From Leptotrichia hofstadii (GTDB taxonomy: Bacteria > Fusobacteriota > Fusobacteriia > Fusobacteriales > Leptotrichiaceae): 64,000 nt of DNA. The notes under the pieces were generated by a model that did no database searches, was not told the origin of the DNA, and saw only the letters and a program-made list of their open reading frames with translations. Position numbers and translations under genes: made by a program. The DNA lies in contig NZ_AP019823.1 of the NCBI RefSeq assembly GCF_007990525.1, forward strand, positions 1,860,001 to 1,924,000. The letters run 5' to 3'. Positions 17,088 to 25,711 of this stretch are shown in pieces; position 1 is the first letter of the stretch; each line of letters starts with the position of its first letter.

Positions 17088-17588
17088 CTATTTTGCAAAC
17101 GAAGCTGTTAATGAATCAAAGTCAACTGGCAACTCAAGCTTTTCTTCAACTTTACCATTGTTTATTTTTAAATTGTACGGAAATCCTTCAACTGCAAACC
17201 CACGTGCAATCGAACCGCTTTCATCATAGTAGGCTGGGAATGTGTATTCATTATCCTTTACATAAGTCCGTGTTTTCCCTAAATCAGTCTGGGAATTTGA
17301 AAATACTACAACTACGTTGATTTTATCCTTATTTGCATCATAAAATCTTTGAACTTCAGGCAGCTCTTCCTTACAATGTGGACACCATTCAGCAGCTACA
17401 ATAAACAGCGTTTTTTTACCATTGTTCATTAATTTTTCGGCATTAACAGTTTTATTGCTGTTTAGCTCCTTTAATTCAAAGCTAGGTATCTTCCCTTTGC
17501 CATCCACATCAACACTAAATTCCTTTGAACCTCCGCAAGATACTGCAAATAACAGAAGTAACGACATCATTAAAATTATTTTTTTCAT
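17088..17588 (-). CDS. TlpA/ResA-like thioredoxin-fold lipoprotein
   Basis: This 166-residue periplasmic thiol-disulfide protein has a lipobox AVSC (Cys18) after a 17-residue signal peptide. A thioredoxin fold with an active site WCPHC (AAEWCPHCKEELPEV) follows. The FPAYYDESGSIARGF segment and the cis-proline region (VEGFPYNLKI) are typical of TlpA/ResA reductases that keep periplasmic cysteines reduced or supply reductant to methionine sulfoxide reductase or cytochrome assembly. No such partner gene is adjacent, so the target is not inferable here. The upstream gene is another lipoprotein. Confidence 0.9.
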   Translation of the reverse strand: MKKIILMMSLLLLFAVSCGGSKEFSVDVDGKGKIPSFELKELNSNKTVNAEKLMNNGKKTLFIVAAEWCPHCKEELPEVQRFYDANKDKINVVVVFSNSQTDLGKTRTYVKDNEYTFPAYYDESGSIARGFAVEGFPYNLKINNGKVEEKLELPVDFDSLTASFAK

Positions 17589-17685
17589 TTTCTCTCCTTA
17601 AATTTATTTTTTATTGCTTAAAACAATATTTTATCGTACAATTATACAATACTATTATTAGAATTCCCTATAAAAATATTTATTT

Positions 17686-18213
17686 TTACTTATCTAATCC
17701 AAGTGTTAAAATAGAGATAAGCTCTAAATTCTTTTCTCCATTCAGAACCCAGTTATTTCCCTGTTTTTCCAATATTACATCTATTGTTTTTTCACTATAG
17801 GATAGCTTATTTTCTTTAATTTTTTCATTGAAAAATTTAGTTGCTTCCTGAATAACTATTTTATTAACTTCTGCTTTTGAAGATATATTTGAAGATTTGT
17901 ATTTTTCAGTAATCATATTATGAAATTCATTTCCAAAAATACTGTAATCAGGATATTTTATAGTTACATTTATTGTAGCCGTTTTATCTTTTGTTTCAAC
18001 TTTGTTTATTTTGTAGGTAATTTTTTTAAATCCTTCAAGTACAATCCCAATTTCGGGAGTGTTCATCGATGCATCCCATTTTTTTATCTTGTTCATGTCT
18101 CCAGACTGAATGATTTTCATATGTTCTTCAAACATTCTTTTAGCGACGGCATCTTTTCCACAACTGATAGTCAGCAGAATCATGCTTAACAATAGTAAGA
18201 CGTATTTTTTCAT
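17686..18213 (-). CDS. Lipoprotein of unknown function
   Basis: The 175-residue protein has a signal peptide with lipobox TISC (Cys18). A mature region follows that begins with a helix (AVAKRMFEEHMKIIQSGDMN) and continues with beta strands carrying KITYKINKVE, ATINVTIKYPD and TIDVILEKQGNNWVLN. This looks like a cystatin/NTF2-like fold of the DUF4878/DUF5105 kind, but no specific family can be claimed. It begins 13 bp after the end of the Sel1-repeat lipoprotein gene, so the two are almost surely in one transcript. Confidence 0.8.
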   Translation of the reverse strand: MKKYVLLLLSMILLTISCGKDAVAKRMFEEHMKIIQSGDMNKIKKWDASMNTPEIGIVLEGFKKITYKINKVETKDKTATINVTIKYPDYSIFGNEFHNMITEKYKSSNISSKAEVNKIVIQEATKFFNEKIKENKLSYSEKTIDVILEKQGNNWVLNGEKNLELISILTLGLDK

Positions 18214-18226
18214 AAATTCTCTCCCT

Positions 18227-19615
18227 CTAGTTCATTAAGTAAGCATCAAAAATTTCTCCAATATCATAGCCATTTTCCTTAGCAACTTTAAAATAAAATT
18301 TTGATTTTTGCTTATTTTTTTGATTGTAGTAATAGACTCCTAGATTATAAAAGGCTGTTGTATTAAGTTTTGCAGCCGCTTTTAGATTCAGAATCCTTAC
18401 CATTTTATCAGTTTCAGGATAATAAAGGCTCAGATCCACCATTGAATAATCATCTCCGCTGTTTGCAAGCCTCTCAAGTATTTTCTTAGCTTCCTTGCTT
18501 TGTTTTACCTGGTCTTCTTCAGCTTTCGCAGGATTTTTCTCCTTTTCCATATCTTCCAGAATATAGGCAAGTTTGTATCCAGCTGAAATTGAACCTAGCA
18601 AATATGCCTTGTTATAAATATTTCTTGCTTTTTTTATTTCCTTTTGAGTTTCGTACAGACGACCTAGATAGTTCATTGCATCAATATCATTCTTGTTTGC
18701 GGCTTTTTGATAAAATTCTTCAGCTTTTGCAAAATCCTTTAAGTTTTCGTAGATAAATCCTTTATATCCAAGAATTAAAACTTCATCTGAATTTGTATCT
18801 TCCAGTATTTTTAATGCAAGATCATAGTTCTTTTCACCTTTTACAAGTCTAGATGCAAGCTCAAATGCCGCAAGATAATATTTATTCTGTGAAAATATCT
18901 GATTATAAATTTGTACTGCCTCTTCTTCCTTATCATCATTTTCCAAAAGTTTTGCTTTTGCATACAGTGCTGGCGAATAATTTTCAGAAAGAAAGTCCTT
19001 TAGGATGTCGTATGCTTTTTCAGGATTTGAAACTTTTTCTAAAACTAATGTTCCTAGCTCCTTTTTTTCTTCGATTGAGATTGTTCCATCGTTTAATTTT
19101 TTATTTAATTCTTCTATACGTTTATAAAAATTCATTAGATTTTTATTATATTCATAGGAGTAAAGAGCATAAATTTCTCCAGCATCCTTACCTTTTTTTA
19201 AATATTCCTGCGCTTTTGTAAACTCCAGCTTATTTTCATAAATGTTTCCAATCATATAATACGCTTTTATATTCCCCTGCTTTGTAGCGCTTTCTAGTAA
19301 ATCTAGAATTTGAGTTTCATCTCCGTTAGTCTGCTGCAGTAAAAGTGCCTGATAATATTCGGCAATACCCTTACTTTTTTTCATGTATTTATTAAAAAAC
19401 ATAGTTCCATTTTCAGCAAGGTAGGTATAGGCAAGTCCATAAACATCCTCATTCCCAGCTTTTGCTGAATCATTTATATTTTTCATTATATATTCATAAT
19501 CCTTTTTTTCAAGGATTCCGATAAGTCCCTTTTCAAGTGCATCATAGCCGCTGTCTGTTTTTGAACAAGCCACTAAAAGTAACGATGCAAATAATATGTA
19601 TATCCATTTTTTCAT
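18227..19615 (-). CDS. Sel1/TPR-repeat lipoprotein
   Basis: The 462-residue lipoprotein has a lipobox LVAC (Cys17). An array of about ten degenerate Sel1/TPR repeats runs over nearly its full length. Examples are AYYMIGNIYENKLEFTKAQE, DAMNYLGRLYETQKEIKKAR and TAFYNLGVYYYNQKNKQKSK. Such arrays form superhelical scaffolds for protein interactions, probably on the periplasmic side of a membrane. No partner can be named from the context. It heads a three-lipoprotein string, and is separated from metG by 90 bp without a clear terminator. Confidence 0.85.
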   Translation of the reverse strand: MKKWIYILFASLLLVACSKTDSGYDALEKGLIGILEKKDYEYIMKNINDSAKAGNEDVYGLAYTYLAENGTMFFNKYMKKSKGIAEYYQALLLQQTNGDETQILDLLESATKQGNIKAYYMIGNIYENKLEFTKAQEYLKKGKDAGEIYALYSYEYNKNLMNFYKRIEELNKKLNDGTISIEEKKELGTLVLEKVSNPEKAYDILKDFLSENYSPALYAKAKLLENDDKEEEAVQIYNQIFSQNKYYLAAFELASRLVKGEKNYDLALKILEDTNSDEVLILGYKGFIYENLKDFAKAEEFYQKAANKNDIDAMNYLGRLYETQKEIKKARNIYNKAYLLGSISAGYKLAYILEDMEKEKNPAKAEEDQVKQSKEAKKILERLANSGDDYSMVDLSLYYPETDKMVRILNLKAAAKLNTTAFYNLGVYYYNQKNKQKSKFYFKVAKENGYDIGEIFDAYLMN

Positions 19616-19705
19616 ATTTTTATCACATTTCCTATTCGTAAAAAAATTGTCCCCCTCTTTTACTCCAACTCTGACAAATTCTGGAATACATTGATTTTAG
19701 CACTA

Positions 19706-21607
19706 TTATCTTACTGTAGTTCCAATTTTTACCTCATCATTTATAATTACCAATTTGGTTTTTTTCTTTTCTGTAGTTGTTAAAAGCATTCCTTGCGACA
19801 ATTCACCTTTTAACTCAACTGGATTTAAATTCAATACAGCCTGTGCTTTTTTCCCGACTAATTCCTGCTCATTCGGATACCATTTTGCAATCCCAGAAAT
19901 AATCTGCCTCTTCTCTTTCCCTGTATTTACAATGAATTTTAATAATTTATCCGCATTTTCAATTTTCTCTACTTTTTCAATTTGAACGACTTTTATTTCA
20001 ATTTTATTAAAATCATCTATTGTAATTGGATTTTCAATTTTCAAGTTTTCATTGTAGTCTTTTTTAGGCTCTTCTTCCAGCTCAATTCTCGGAAATAATG
20101 GAACTGCTTCATTCAATTTATTTCCAGCAGGATAGCTTTTCCATTCTCTTATGTCGTCCAGATGTAATTTTGTCACATCCTTGTCAAGTCCTAGCTGATT
20201 TATCATTTTTTGTGCAGTTTCAGGCATAAATGGCGAAATCAGCACTGCAATTTTGTAAAGTGAATCGACTAAGTTGTACATAACAGTTGATAGCCTGTCC
20301 TTTCGGCTTTCATCCTTTGAAAGTTTCCAAGGCTCGCATTCATCAATATATTTATTCATCCTTGAAATAAATTTCCAAATGTCTTTCAGCGCTTCAGAAA
20401 ATTGATAATTATTTACATGCTTATCCAGATCAACCAATATATTTTTCCACAATTCCTTAATTTCAATATCAAAATTTTCTTCAGCTTCATTTAACATAAC
20501 TTCTGAATTAAAATATTTCTTTTGCATTCCAATCGTTCTATTAAGTAAATTTCCCAAATCATTTGCCAAATCGGCATTTATTCTCTGAACCATTGCCTTT
20601 TTAGAATAATCGGCATCCTGCCCAAAAGTCGCCTCTCTCATCAGATAATATCTAAAAGCATCCAATCCGTATTTTTCAACTTCTTCCTCTGGATTAACAA
20701 CATTTCCAAGTGATTTTGACATTTTTTCACCTTCTACAGTCCACCAGCCATGCGCCGCAATCGTATCAGGAAGCTTTATTCCAGCTGACATAAGCATCGC
20801 TGGCCAGATTATAGCATGGAATCTCAAAATATCCTTCCCAACAACATGATTTACAGTTCCATTCGTCCAGAACTTATCAAACTGCTCTGTATCAGTTGAA
20901 AACCCTGCTCCAGTAAGATAAATATTCAAAGCGTCAAACCATACATAGATTATGTGTCCTTCTTCAAGTTCCAGAGGTATTCCCCAGTCAAATGTAGTTC
21001 TTGAAATTGATAAATCTTGAAGCCCTTGCCTTATAAAGGCAATTACTTCATTTTTCTTACCTTCAGGCTTTATAAAATCAGGATTTTTTTCAATATGTTC
21101 CAATAACGCATTTTCATATTTGGATAACTTAAAAAAATACGAAGTTTCCTTTACATCAATAACTTCCTTTCCCATATACTTTCCATCAACAAGCTGATTT
21201 TCAGGAACAAAAGTTTCTTCAGAAACGCTGTATTTACCAACATACTCCCCTCTATAAATATCTCCCTTGTCATGAACCCTTTTTATTATTTCTCTTACAG
21301 TTTTCAAATGTCTTTCCTGCGTTGTTCTTAAAAAATCTGTATTTGAAATATTTAACTTTTCCCATAAAGTTGTGAAATTAAGAGACATTTTATCTACCCA
21401 CTGCTGTGGTGTAAATCCGTTTTTTTCAGCTGCTTCCTGAATTTTCTGCCCGTGTTCATCAACTCCAGTCATAAAGCCAACTTCTTCCCCAGCTAATCTT
21501 TTGTATCTGGCTACAACGTCACAAATTATTGTTGTGTAAGCTGTTCCTACGTGTGGTGCCGCATTAGGATAGTAAATTGGCGTTGTTATGTAAAACGGTT
21601 TCGACAT
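19706..21607 (-). CDS. metG: Methionyl-tRNA synthetase
   Basis: MetG charges methionine onto initiator and elongator tRNA-Met. The 633-residue protein has the class I signature HVGT (residues 19-22, HIGH equivalent) in PNAAPHVGTAYTT. The KMSKS loop is at residues 295-299. An anticodon-binding helical domain and a C-terminal tRNA-binding (EMAP-like) domain from about residue 530 (IDDFNKIEIKVVQIEKVE) follow. The connective peptide lacks zinc-binding cysteines, typical of the zinc-free subgroup. An AGAAGGAGG site lies 8 bp before the ATG. The DUF374 gene is 66 bp upstream. Confidence 0.97.
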   Translation of the reverse strand: MSKPFYITTPIYYPNAAPHVGTAYTTIICDVVARYKRLAGEEVGFMTGVDEHGQKIQEAAEKNGFTPQQWVDKMSLNFTTLWEKLNISNTDFLRTTQERHLKTVREIIKRVHDKGDIYRGEYVGKYSVSEETFVPENQLVDGKYMGKEVIDVKETSYFFKLSKYENALLEHIEKNPDFIKPEGKKNEVIAFIRQGLQDLSISRTTFDWGIPLELEEGHIIYVWFDALNIYLTGAGFSTDTEQFDKFWTNGTVNHVVGKDILRFHAIIWPAMLMSAGIKLPDTIAAHGWWTVEGEKMSKSLGNVVNPEEEVEKYGLDAFRYYLMREATFGQDADYSKKAMVQRINADLANDLGNLLNRTIGMQKKYFNSEVMLNEAEENFDIEIKELWKNILVDLDKHVNNYQFSEALKDIWKFISRMNKYIDECEPWKLSKDESRKDRLSTVMYNLVDSLYKIAVLISPFMPETAQKMINQLGLDKDVTKLHLDDIREWKSYPAGNKLNEAVPLFPRIELEEEPKKDYNENLKIENPITIDDFNKIEIKVVQIEKVEKIENADKLLKFIVNTGKEKRQIISGIAKWYPNEQELVGKKAQAVLNLNPVELKGELSQGMLLTTTEKKKTKLVIINDEVKIGTTVR

Positions 21608-21673
21608 ATTTTTTCCTCCTTCTGATTTTATAATTTATTTATGTCTGCAGTTTTATATTTTTAAAGTCATTAT

Positions 21674-22348
21674 TTATGTAAAACTTTCTTCTTTAAATTC
21701 AATATTTTTACTTTTATTATATTTTTTATTATAAATTTCAAATGCCTTATTTCCAGCTTCATGTATCTTTTCCTTCACTAATTTTACTGAATCCTCTAAA
21801 GAAGTTTCCCGTGTCAAGTAAAATGGCTCTGCAACGTAATGAACACACTTTGCAAAAGGTATCGGTATTTCCAGCTTGTCCCACATATTCTTAAAAATCC
21901 ACTTTTTACTGCAATAGGAACTGACTGGAACGATTGGCATTCCTGTTTTCTGCGCTATAAAAATCGCACCTGCCTTAGGCTCAAAAATAGGTCCTTTTGG
22001 TCCATCGATTGCAATTCCAAGAGCATAATTTTTTTTGGCATATTTCATAGCTTCCTTCAAACTTTTTATGTTATCCCTGTTTGATGAGCCTCGAATAAGC
22101 TCATTTCCTTCTCTTTTAAGAAGTTCAGCCAATATCTCGCCATCTTTTGATGCGCTCACAATAGATGCTTTTTTCTTAATAATTCTCGTTGCATTACATA
22201 CTGTAAAAATTTTCCTATGCCAGAAAACAACAATATTCGGATTATTCATTTCTACTCCGTCAGCATAAAAATACTCCTTTCGTGTCATAAAGCTAAGTAT
22301 TCTGTATACAATGTGAAGAATTGCACCTAAAAATTTATATTTGTTCAT
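21674..22348 (-). CDS. DUF374 lysophospholipid acyltransferase family protein
   Basis: The 224-residue protein belongs to PF04028 (DUF374), a branch of the PlsC-like glycerolipid/lipid A acyltransferases. It shows the N-terminal hydrophobic stretch, VVFWHRKIF (catalytic-type histidine region), SASKDGEILAELLKREG, IRGSSNRDN, and the IAIDGPKGPIFEPK glycine/proline motif. The start is moved four codons inward to the ATG at 22348 because a GGGAG site lies 6 bp before it. Members are found in lipid A gene clusters of other diderms, so an envelope-lipid role is likely; the acyl acceptor is unknown. Confidence 0.85.
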   Translation of the reverse strand: MNKYKFLGAILHIVYRILSFMTRKEYFYADGVEMNNPNIVVFWHRKIFTVCNATRIIKKKASIVSASKDGEILAELLKREGNELIRGSSNRDNIKSLKEAMKYAKKNYALGIAIDGPKGPIFEPKAGAIFIAQKTGMPIVPVSSYCSKKWIFKNMWDKLEIPIPFAKCVHYVAEPFYLTRETSLEDSVKLVKEKIHEAGNKAFEIYNKKYNKSKNIEFKEESFT

Positions 22349-22425
22349 TTTTTCTCCCATTATTTTTAAATTGCACTCAAATCCCCGAATAAATTAAGAG
22401 TTCAGGATCAAGTAAAATAACATTT

Positions 22426-22986
22426 TTATATTTGCATTTTAAAATGTTTTGCTATTTCTGAAATTTTATTTTCTATCACTTTGTTAGTCTCATTTTTTCT
22501 ATAATTGTCATCAAGTCTTGTACAAAGCATTGTTGCATAGCCAAACAAAAAATACCATATTTTATTTACAACATTTTTAGCCTCCTCTTCCTCTAAAGCA
22601 GGAAAACTTTCCAGCAGGTTCTCTTTCGTCAGAAGTTCCCTAAGTGTCACTTCATAAAGCTTTTCAAATCTTTCTGTTGTATCAAGAAAAATTGTCCTAA
22701 ATAATTCCTTTTCTTCTCTAGCGAATATCACAAAACCAATTGCTCCACTCAATATTTTTCTTTCAGCATAATTTCCATATAAGTATTTTTTTAATTTTTC
22801 CTTACACTTATCTATAATTTCTTCCTTTAATTCATCCACTGTATTAAAGTTAAAATAGATAGGCGCTGTAGAGCATTTCAAGTAATTGGCTATTTTTCTG
22901 ACACTTACATTTTGAAAGCCTTCTTTTTTCATTAACTCATATCCAGCCTCAATTATCACTTCTTTTGTAAACTTAAGCCTAGGCAT
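22426..22986 (-). CDS. TetR/AcrR family transcriptional regulator
   Basis: The 186-residue regulator has an N-terminal helix-turn-helix (VIIEAGYELMKKEGFQNVSV then RKIANYLKCSTAPIYFNFN). The sequence APIYFNF replaces the more usual PSLYYHF. The C-terminal ligand-binding half is helical, as in the family. It sits 77 bp upstream of the DUF374 acyltransferase and about 30 bp downstream of folA, all on the minus strand. It might regulate envelope-lipid synthesis, but no operator was recognised. The ligand is unknown. Confidence 0.88.
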   Translation of the reverse strand: MPRLKFTKEVIIEAGYELMKKEGFQNVSVRKIANYLKCSTAPIYFNFNTVDELKEEIIDKCKEKLKKYLYGNYAERKILSGAIGFVIFAREEKELFRTIFLDTTERFEKLYEVTLRELLTKENLLESFPALEEEEAKNVVNKIWYFLFGYATMLCTRLDDNYRKNETNKVIENKISEIAKHFKMQI

Positions 22987-23016
22987 TGCTTTCTCCTTTT
23001 CAGATTTTCATCTGTT

Positions 23017-23538
23017 CTATCCATTAATTTTTTCATAAATGCAAAATTTCCAGCCATCATGATTTTCTTCTGTCAAAGTTATCCATTTATCCAAATCTAT
23101 CTTTGGAAAATAAGCATCTGCCTCAGTATCAGAAAAATCAACATGGCTCATATAAATCCTTTTTACAATTCCCATTTCAAGAGATTTTTTGTAAATCTCC
23201 CCTCCGCCAATAATAAAAATTTCTTCTGTCAAATCTTTATACTTTTCAATAACTTTTTGAAAATCGTCATAAAATTCCAGCTTCGTAGTTTCATTTTCAT
23301 ATTTTTTTTTATTTTCTTTAAATTTCTCATCTGTTTTAAAAAAATCCCTAGATAAAACTATATTTGTTCGGTTTGGTAAAGCCCTACCTATGCTTTTATA
23401 AGTATTTCTTCCCATAATAACCGTCTTTCCTGTCGTTATTTTCTTAAAGTTTTTTAAATCTTCAGGAATATGCCACAAAAGCTGATTATTTTTCCCAATT
23501 TCATTATTTTTCCCAACAGCGACTATTAAGCTAAACAT
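23017..23538 (-). CDS. folA: Dihydrofolate reductase
   Basis: DHFR reduces dihydrofolate to tetrahydrofolate with NADPH, regenerating the cofactor consumed by ThyA. The 173-residue protein starts MFSLIVAVGKNNEIG. The ATG at 23538 is preferred over two earlier in-frame starts because the AAAGGTG site lies 8 bp before it and the N-terminus then aligns with the family. Motifs are LLWHIPEDLKNFKK (acidic substrate residue), VIMGRNTYKSIGRALPNR and FIIGGGEIYKKS. thyA is immediately upstream, the classic thyA-folA pairing, but with an inverted-repeat element inserted between. Confidence 0.96.
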   Translation of the reverse strand: MFSLIVAVGKNNEIGKNNQLLWHIPEDLKNFKKITTGKTVIMGRNTYKSIGRALPNRTNIVLSRDFFKTDEKFKENKKKYENETTKLEFYDDFQKVIEKYKDLTEEIFIIGGGEIYKKSLEMGIVKRIYMSHVDFSDTEADAYFPKIDLDKWITLTEENHDGWKFCIYEKING

Positions 23539-23567
23539 CAACATCACCTTTCTGCTGTATCTTATTT

Positions 23568-23647
23568 TTTATACTAAAACTGCTCTAAAATCCAAATAAA
23601 AATTTAATTTGATTTCCACTTAGGTTTTAAAGAAGTTTTAGTATAAA
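23568..23647. repeat. 80-bp inverted-repeat (MITE-like) element between thyA and folA
   Basis: Two arms of about 25 bp, 23568-23593 and 23623-23647, are imperfect inverted repeats with about 22 matching positions. They begin TTTATACTAAAAC and end GTTTTAGTATAAA. The central 29 bp are AT-rich with no coding capacity. The arms begin like the TTATACTAAAC end sequences near the IS630 relic at 6.4 kb and in repeats at 31.3 and 45.5 kb, and TA dinucleotides lie at the ends. This fits a miniature element derived from an IS630/Tc1-type transposon. In the thyA-folA transcript it would fold into a long hairpin. Confidence 0.6.
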
Positions 23648-23654
23648 TTTTTGA

Positions 23655-24524
23655 TTAAACCGCAACTTCAAATTTAATTACAGGATGGCTTTCATAATCT
23701 TCCAGCGTAATATCCTCGAATGTCAATTCATTAAATGGCTTGTCTGCAATCTTGATTTTTGGAAGTTTTAACGGCTCTCTTGTCAATTGCTCCTTTAGGC
23801 CTTCAATGTGATTTTCATAAATGTGAGCATCAATTATTGTGTGAGCAAATTCTCCAGCTTCATATCCGCATTCTTTTCCAATCATCATTGTAAGCAATGA
23901 GTAACAAGCTAGATTAAATGGTATCCCAAGTGCAATATCCCCACTTCTTTGAGTCAAGTGGCAGTTAAGTTTATTCCCAAGAACATTAAACGCAAAAGTA
24001 TAATGGCATGGCGGCAACTTACTGATTGTTGCATTTCCTGGATTCCAAGCTAAAACTATCATTCTTCTTCCATTTTTGTGATTAGGATTTGTTTTCATCT
24101 CCTTCAGAGTGTCAATAATATACTGAATCTGGTCAAATACAAGCTGCCCATTTTCTTCTCTAGTTACCCAAGGATTATTCTCATCGGCAAAAACTTCTCC
24201 ATCTAATGAAATTTCAGGTACAGGATATCTTCTCCAGAATCTTCCATAAGCCGTTTCCAGCCTTCCTTCCTCATCTGCCCAGGCATCCCATATTTTCGTC
24301 TTTTTTCGCAAGTTTTTAATATGCTCTTCTCCTGATAAATACCAGAACAGCTCGTGCAGCATTGAGTTAAAATACATTTTTTTTGTTGTCAAAAGGGGAT
24401 AACCTTTGCCCAAATCTACTTTATATGAATAAGCAAAAGTAGAAATTGTATCAACTCCTGTCCTATTTTCTTTTTTTATTCCATTGTCAAGTACATACTT
24501 AACCATATCCAGATATTGTTTCAT
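23655..24524 (-). CDS. thyA: Thymidylate synthase
   Basis: ThyA methylates dUMP to dTMP using methylene-tetrahydrofolate. The 289-residue protein contains the phosphate-binding start (GIKKENRTGVDTIS) and LHELFWYLSG. The catalytic cysteine Cys173 is in LPPCHYTF, and the QRSGDIALGIPFNLA dUMP-binding motif follows. A ThyX alternative is therefore not needed. It is 23 bp from the trmL stop and is followed by folA. AGGAGATAAA precedes the ATG. Confidence 0.97.
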   Translation of the reverse strand: MKQYLDMVKYVLDNGIKKENRTGVDTISTFAYSYKVDLGKGYPLLTTKKMYFNSMLHELFWYLSGEEHIKNLRKKTKIWDAWADEEGRLETAYGRFWRRYPVPEISLDGEVFADENNPWVTREENGQLVFDQIQYIIDTLKEMKTNPNHKNGRRMIVLAWNPGNATISKLPPCHYTFAFNVLGNKLNCHLTQRSGDIALGIPFNLACYSLLTMMIGKECGYEAGEFAHTIIDAHIYENHIEGLKEQLTREPLKLPKIKIADKPFNELTFEDITLEDYESHPVIKFEVAV

Positions 24525-24547
24525 TTTATCTCCTAAATTTATTTAAA

Positions 24548-25009
24548 TTAATATTCAAAATTATTCTGTCTCAAAGCCTCAAACAGAACAATCGCCACAG
24601 CATTGGACAAATTCAGCGAACGTCCAAGGGGAAGCATTGGAATCGTGATATTGTTTTCCTTGTATCTATTTAATATTTCTTCAGGTATCCCACGTGATTC
24701 AGGCCCAAACATTATATAATCGTTGTCATCAAATTTCACATCCGTGTATCTCTGTTTTATTTTTGTTGTTGCAAAATAGATTTTTGCATTACTGTTTTCG
24801 ATGTTTTCCTGCCAGAAGTGTTCCCAGTTTTCCCATACGAAAAGCTGTACATCTTTCCAGTAGTCCAGTCCTGCACGTTTTATTTTCTTATCATCCAGTT
24901 CAAAACCGAGAGGTTTTATTAAATGTAATTTTGTGTTTGTTAAGACACAAGTTCTTCCTATATTTCCTGTATTTACGTGAATTTCTGGATTTAATAGAAC
25001 TATGTTCAT
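24548..25009 (-). CDS. trmL: tRNA (cytidine/uridine-34-2'-O)-methyltransferase
   Basis: TrmL is a SPOUT (alpha/beta-knot) methyltransferase that modifies the wobble base of leucine tRNAs. The product begins MNIVLLNPEIHVNTGNIGR and contains the knot motifs YIMFGPESRGIPEEI and IPMLPLGRSLNLSNAVAIVLFEALRQ. At about 153 residues it matches the family length. The start at 25009 is chosen by alignment with known N-termini; an ATG four codons earlier is also possible and neither has a strong ribosome binding site. It lies between ruvC and thyA with small gaps. Confidence 0.93.
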   Translation of the reverse strand: MNIVLLNPEIHVNTGNIGRTCVLTNTKLHLIKPLGFELDDKKIKRAGLDYWKDVQLFVWENWEHFWQENIENSNAKIYFATTKIKQRYTDVKFDDNDYIMFGPESRGIPEEILNRYKENNITIPMLPLGRSLNLSNAVAIVLFEALRQNNFEY

Positions 25010-25058
25010 TTTATCTACCATTCTTTCTATTCAAGTTTATTTTACCATACAAATCTAT

Positions 25059-25628
25059 TTATTTCATCAATTTTTTGTAATCTTCCAGTTTTATTCGGTT
25101 AGAAGTAATTTTATTTAATTTTTTGGTAATGTTATCTCCTCTATCAAAACCACCAAATCCTATTTTGGAATTAATATGAGTAATTGCTATGGCAAGTGCA
25201 TCTGCGGCATCATCAGGCTTTGGAATTTCTTCCAATTTTAATATTAATTTTACCATTTCCTGAATTTGCTTTTTTTCAGCTCTACCATAACTTGCAATTC
25301 CCATTTTTACTTGAAGCGGAGTGTAACTGTATAAATTCAGCTTATTTTTCTGCCCTGCTAAAGTTATGACTCCACGAGCCTGTCCTACTTTTATTACCGT
25401 CTTCTGATTTTTAAAGAAAAATAAGTCTTCAATTGCCATATCTGTTGGCTTCCAAAGCTTTATAATATTTTCCAGTCCATCATAAATTTTTTCCAGCCTT
25501 ACTGGCATATCCTCATCTTTATCCGTAAAAATACAGCCATAATCAAGTGGCACATATTTACCATTTTCATAATCTACAATGGCGTATCCCACTATTGCTG
25601 TACCGGGATCGACCCCTAAAATCCTCAT
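25059..25628 (-). CDS. ruvC: Crossover junction endodeoxyribonuclease RuvC
   Basis: RuvC resolves Holliday junctions as a dimer with RuvAB. The 189-residue protein carries the catalytic acidic residues Asp7 (GVDPGT), Glu67 (MAIEDLFFFKNQ) and the C-terminal cluster PDDAADALA (Asp139-Asp143), with the FFKNQKTVIKVGQARGV segment between. ruvA and ruvB are not in the window. A TAGGAGAAAC site precedes the ATG. The gene directly downstream of the unusual exonuclease-domain gene could be cotranscribed with it. Confidence 0.96.
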   Translation of the reverse strand: MRILGVDPGTAIVGYAIVDYENGKYVPLDYGCIFTDKDEDMPVRLEKIYDGLENIIKLWKPTDMAIEDLFFFKNQKTVIKVGQARGVITLAGQKNKLNLYSYTPLQVKMGIASYGRAEKKQIQEMVKLILKLEEIPKPDDAADALAIAITHINSKIGFGGFDRGDNITKKLNKITSNRIKLEDYKKLMK

Positions 25629-25711
25629 GTTTCTCCTATTTATTTACTTTCTTATTTCTTTATTTTTTATTATATCACACCTAAAGGTTGTATGCAAGAT
25701 TTCCGTATACG

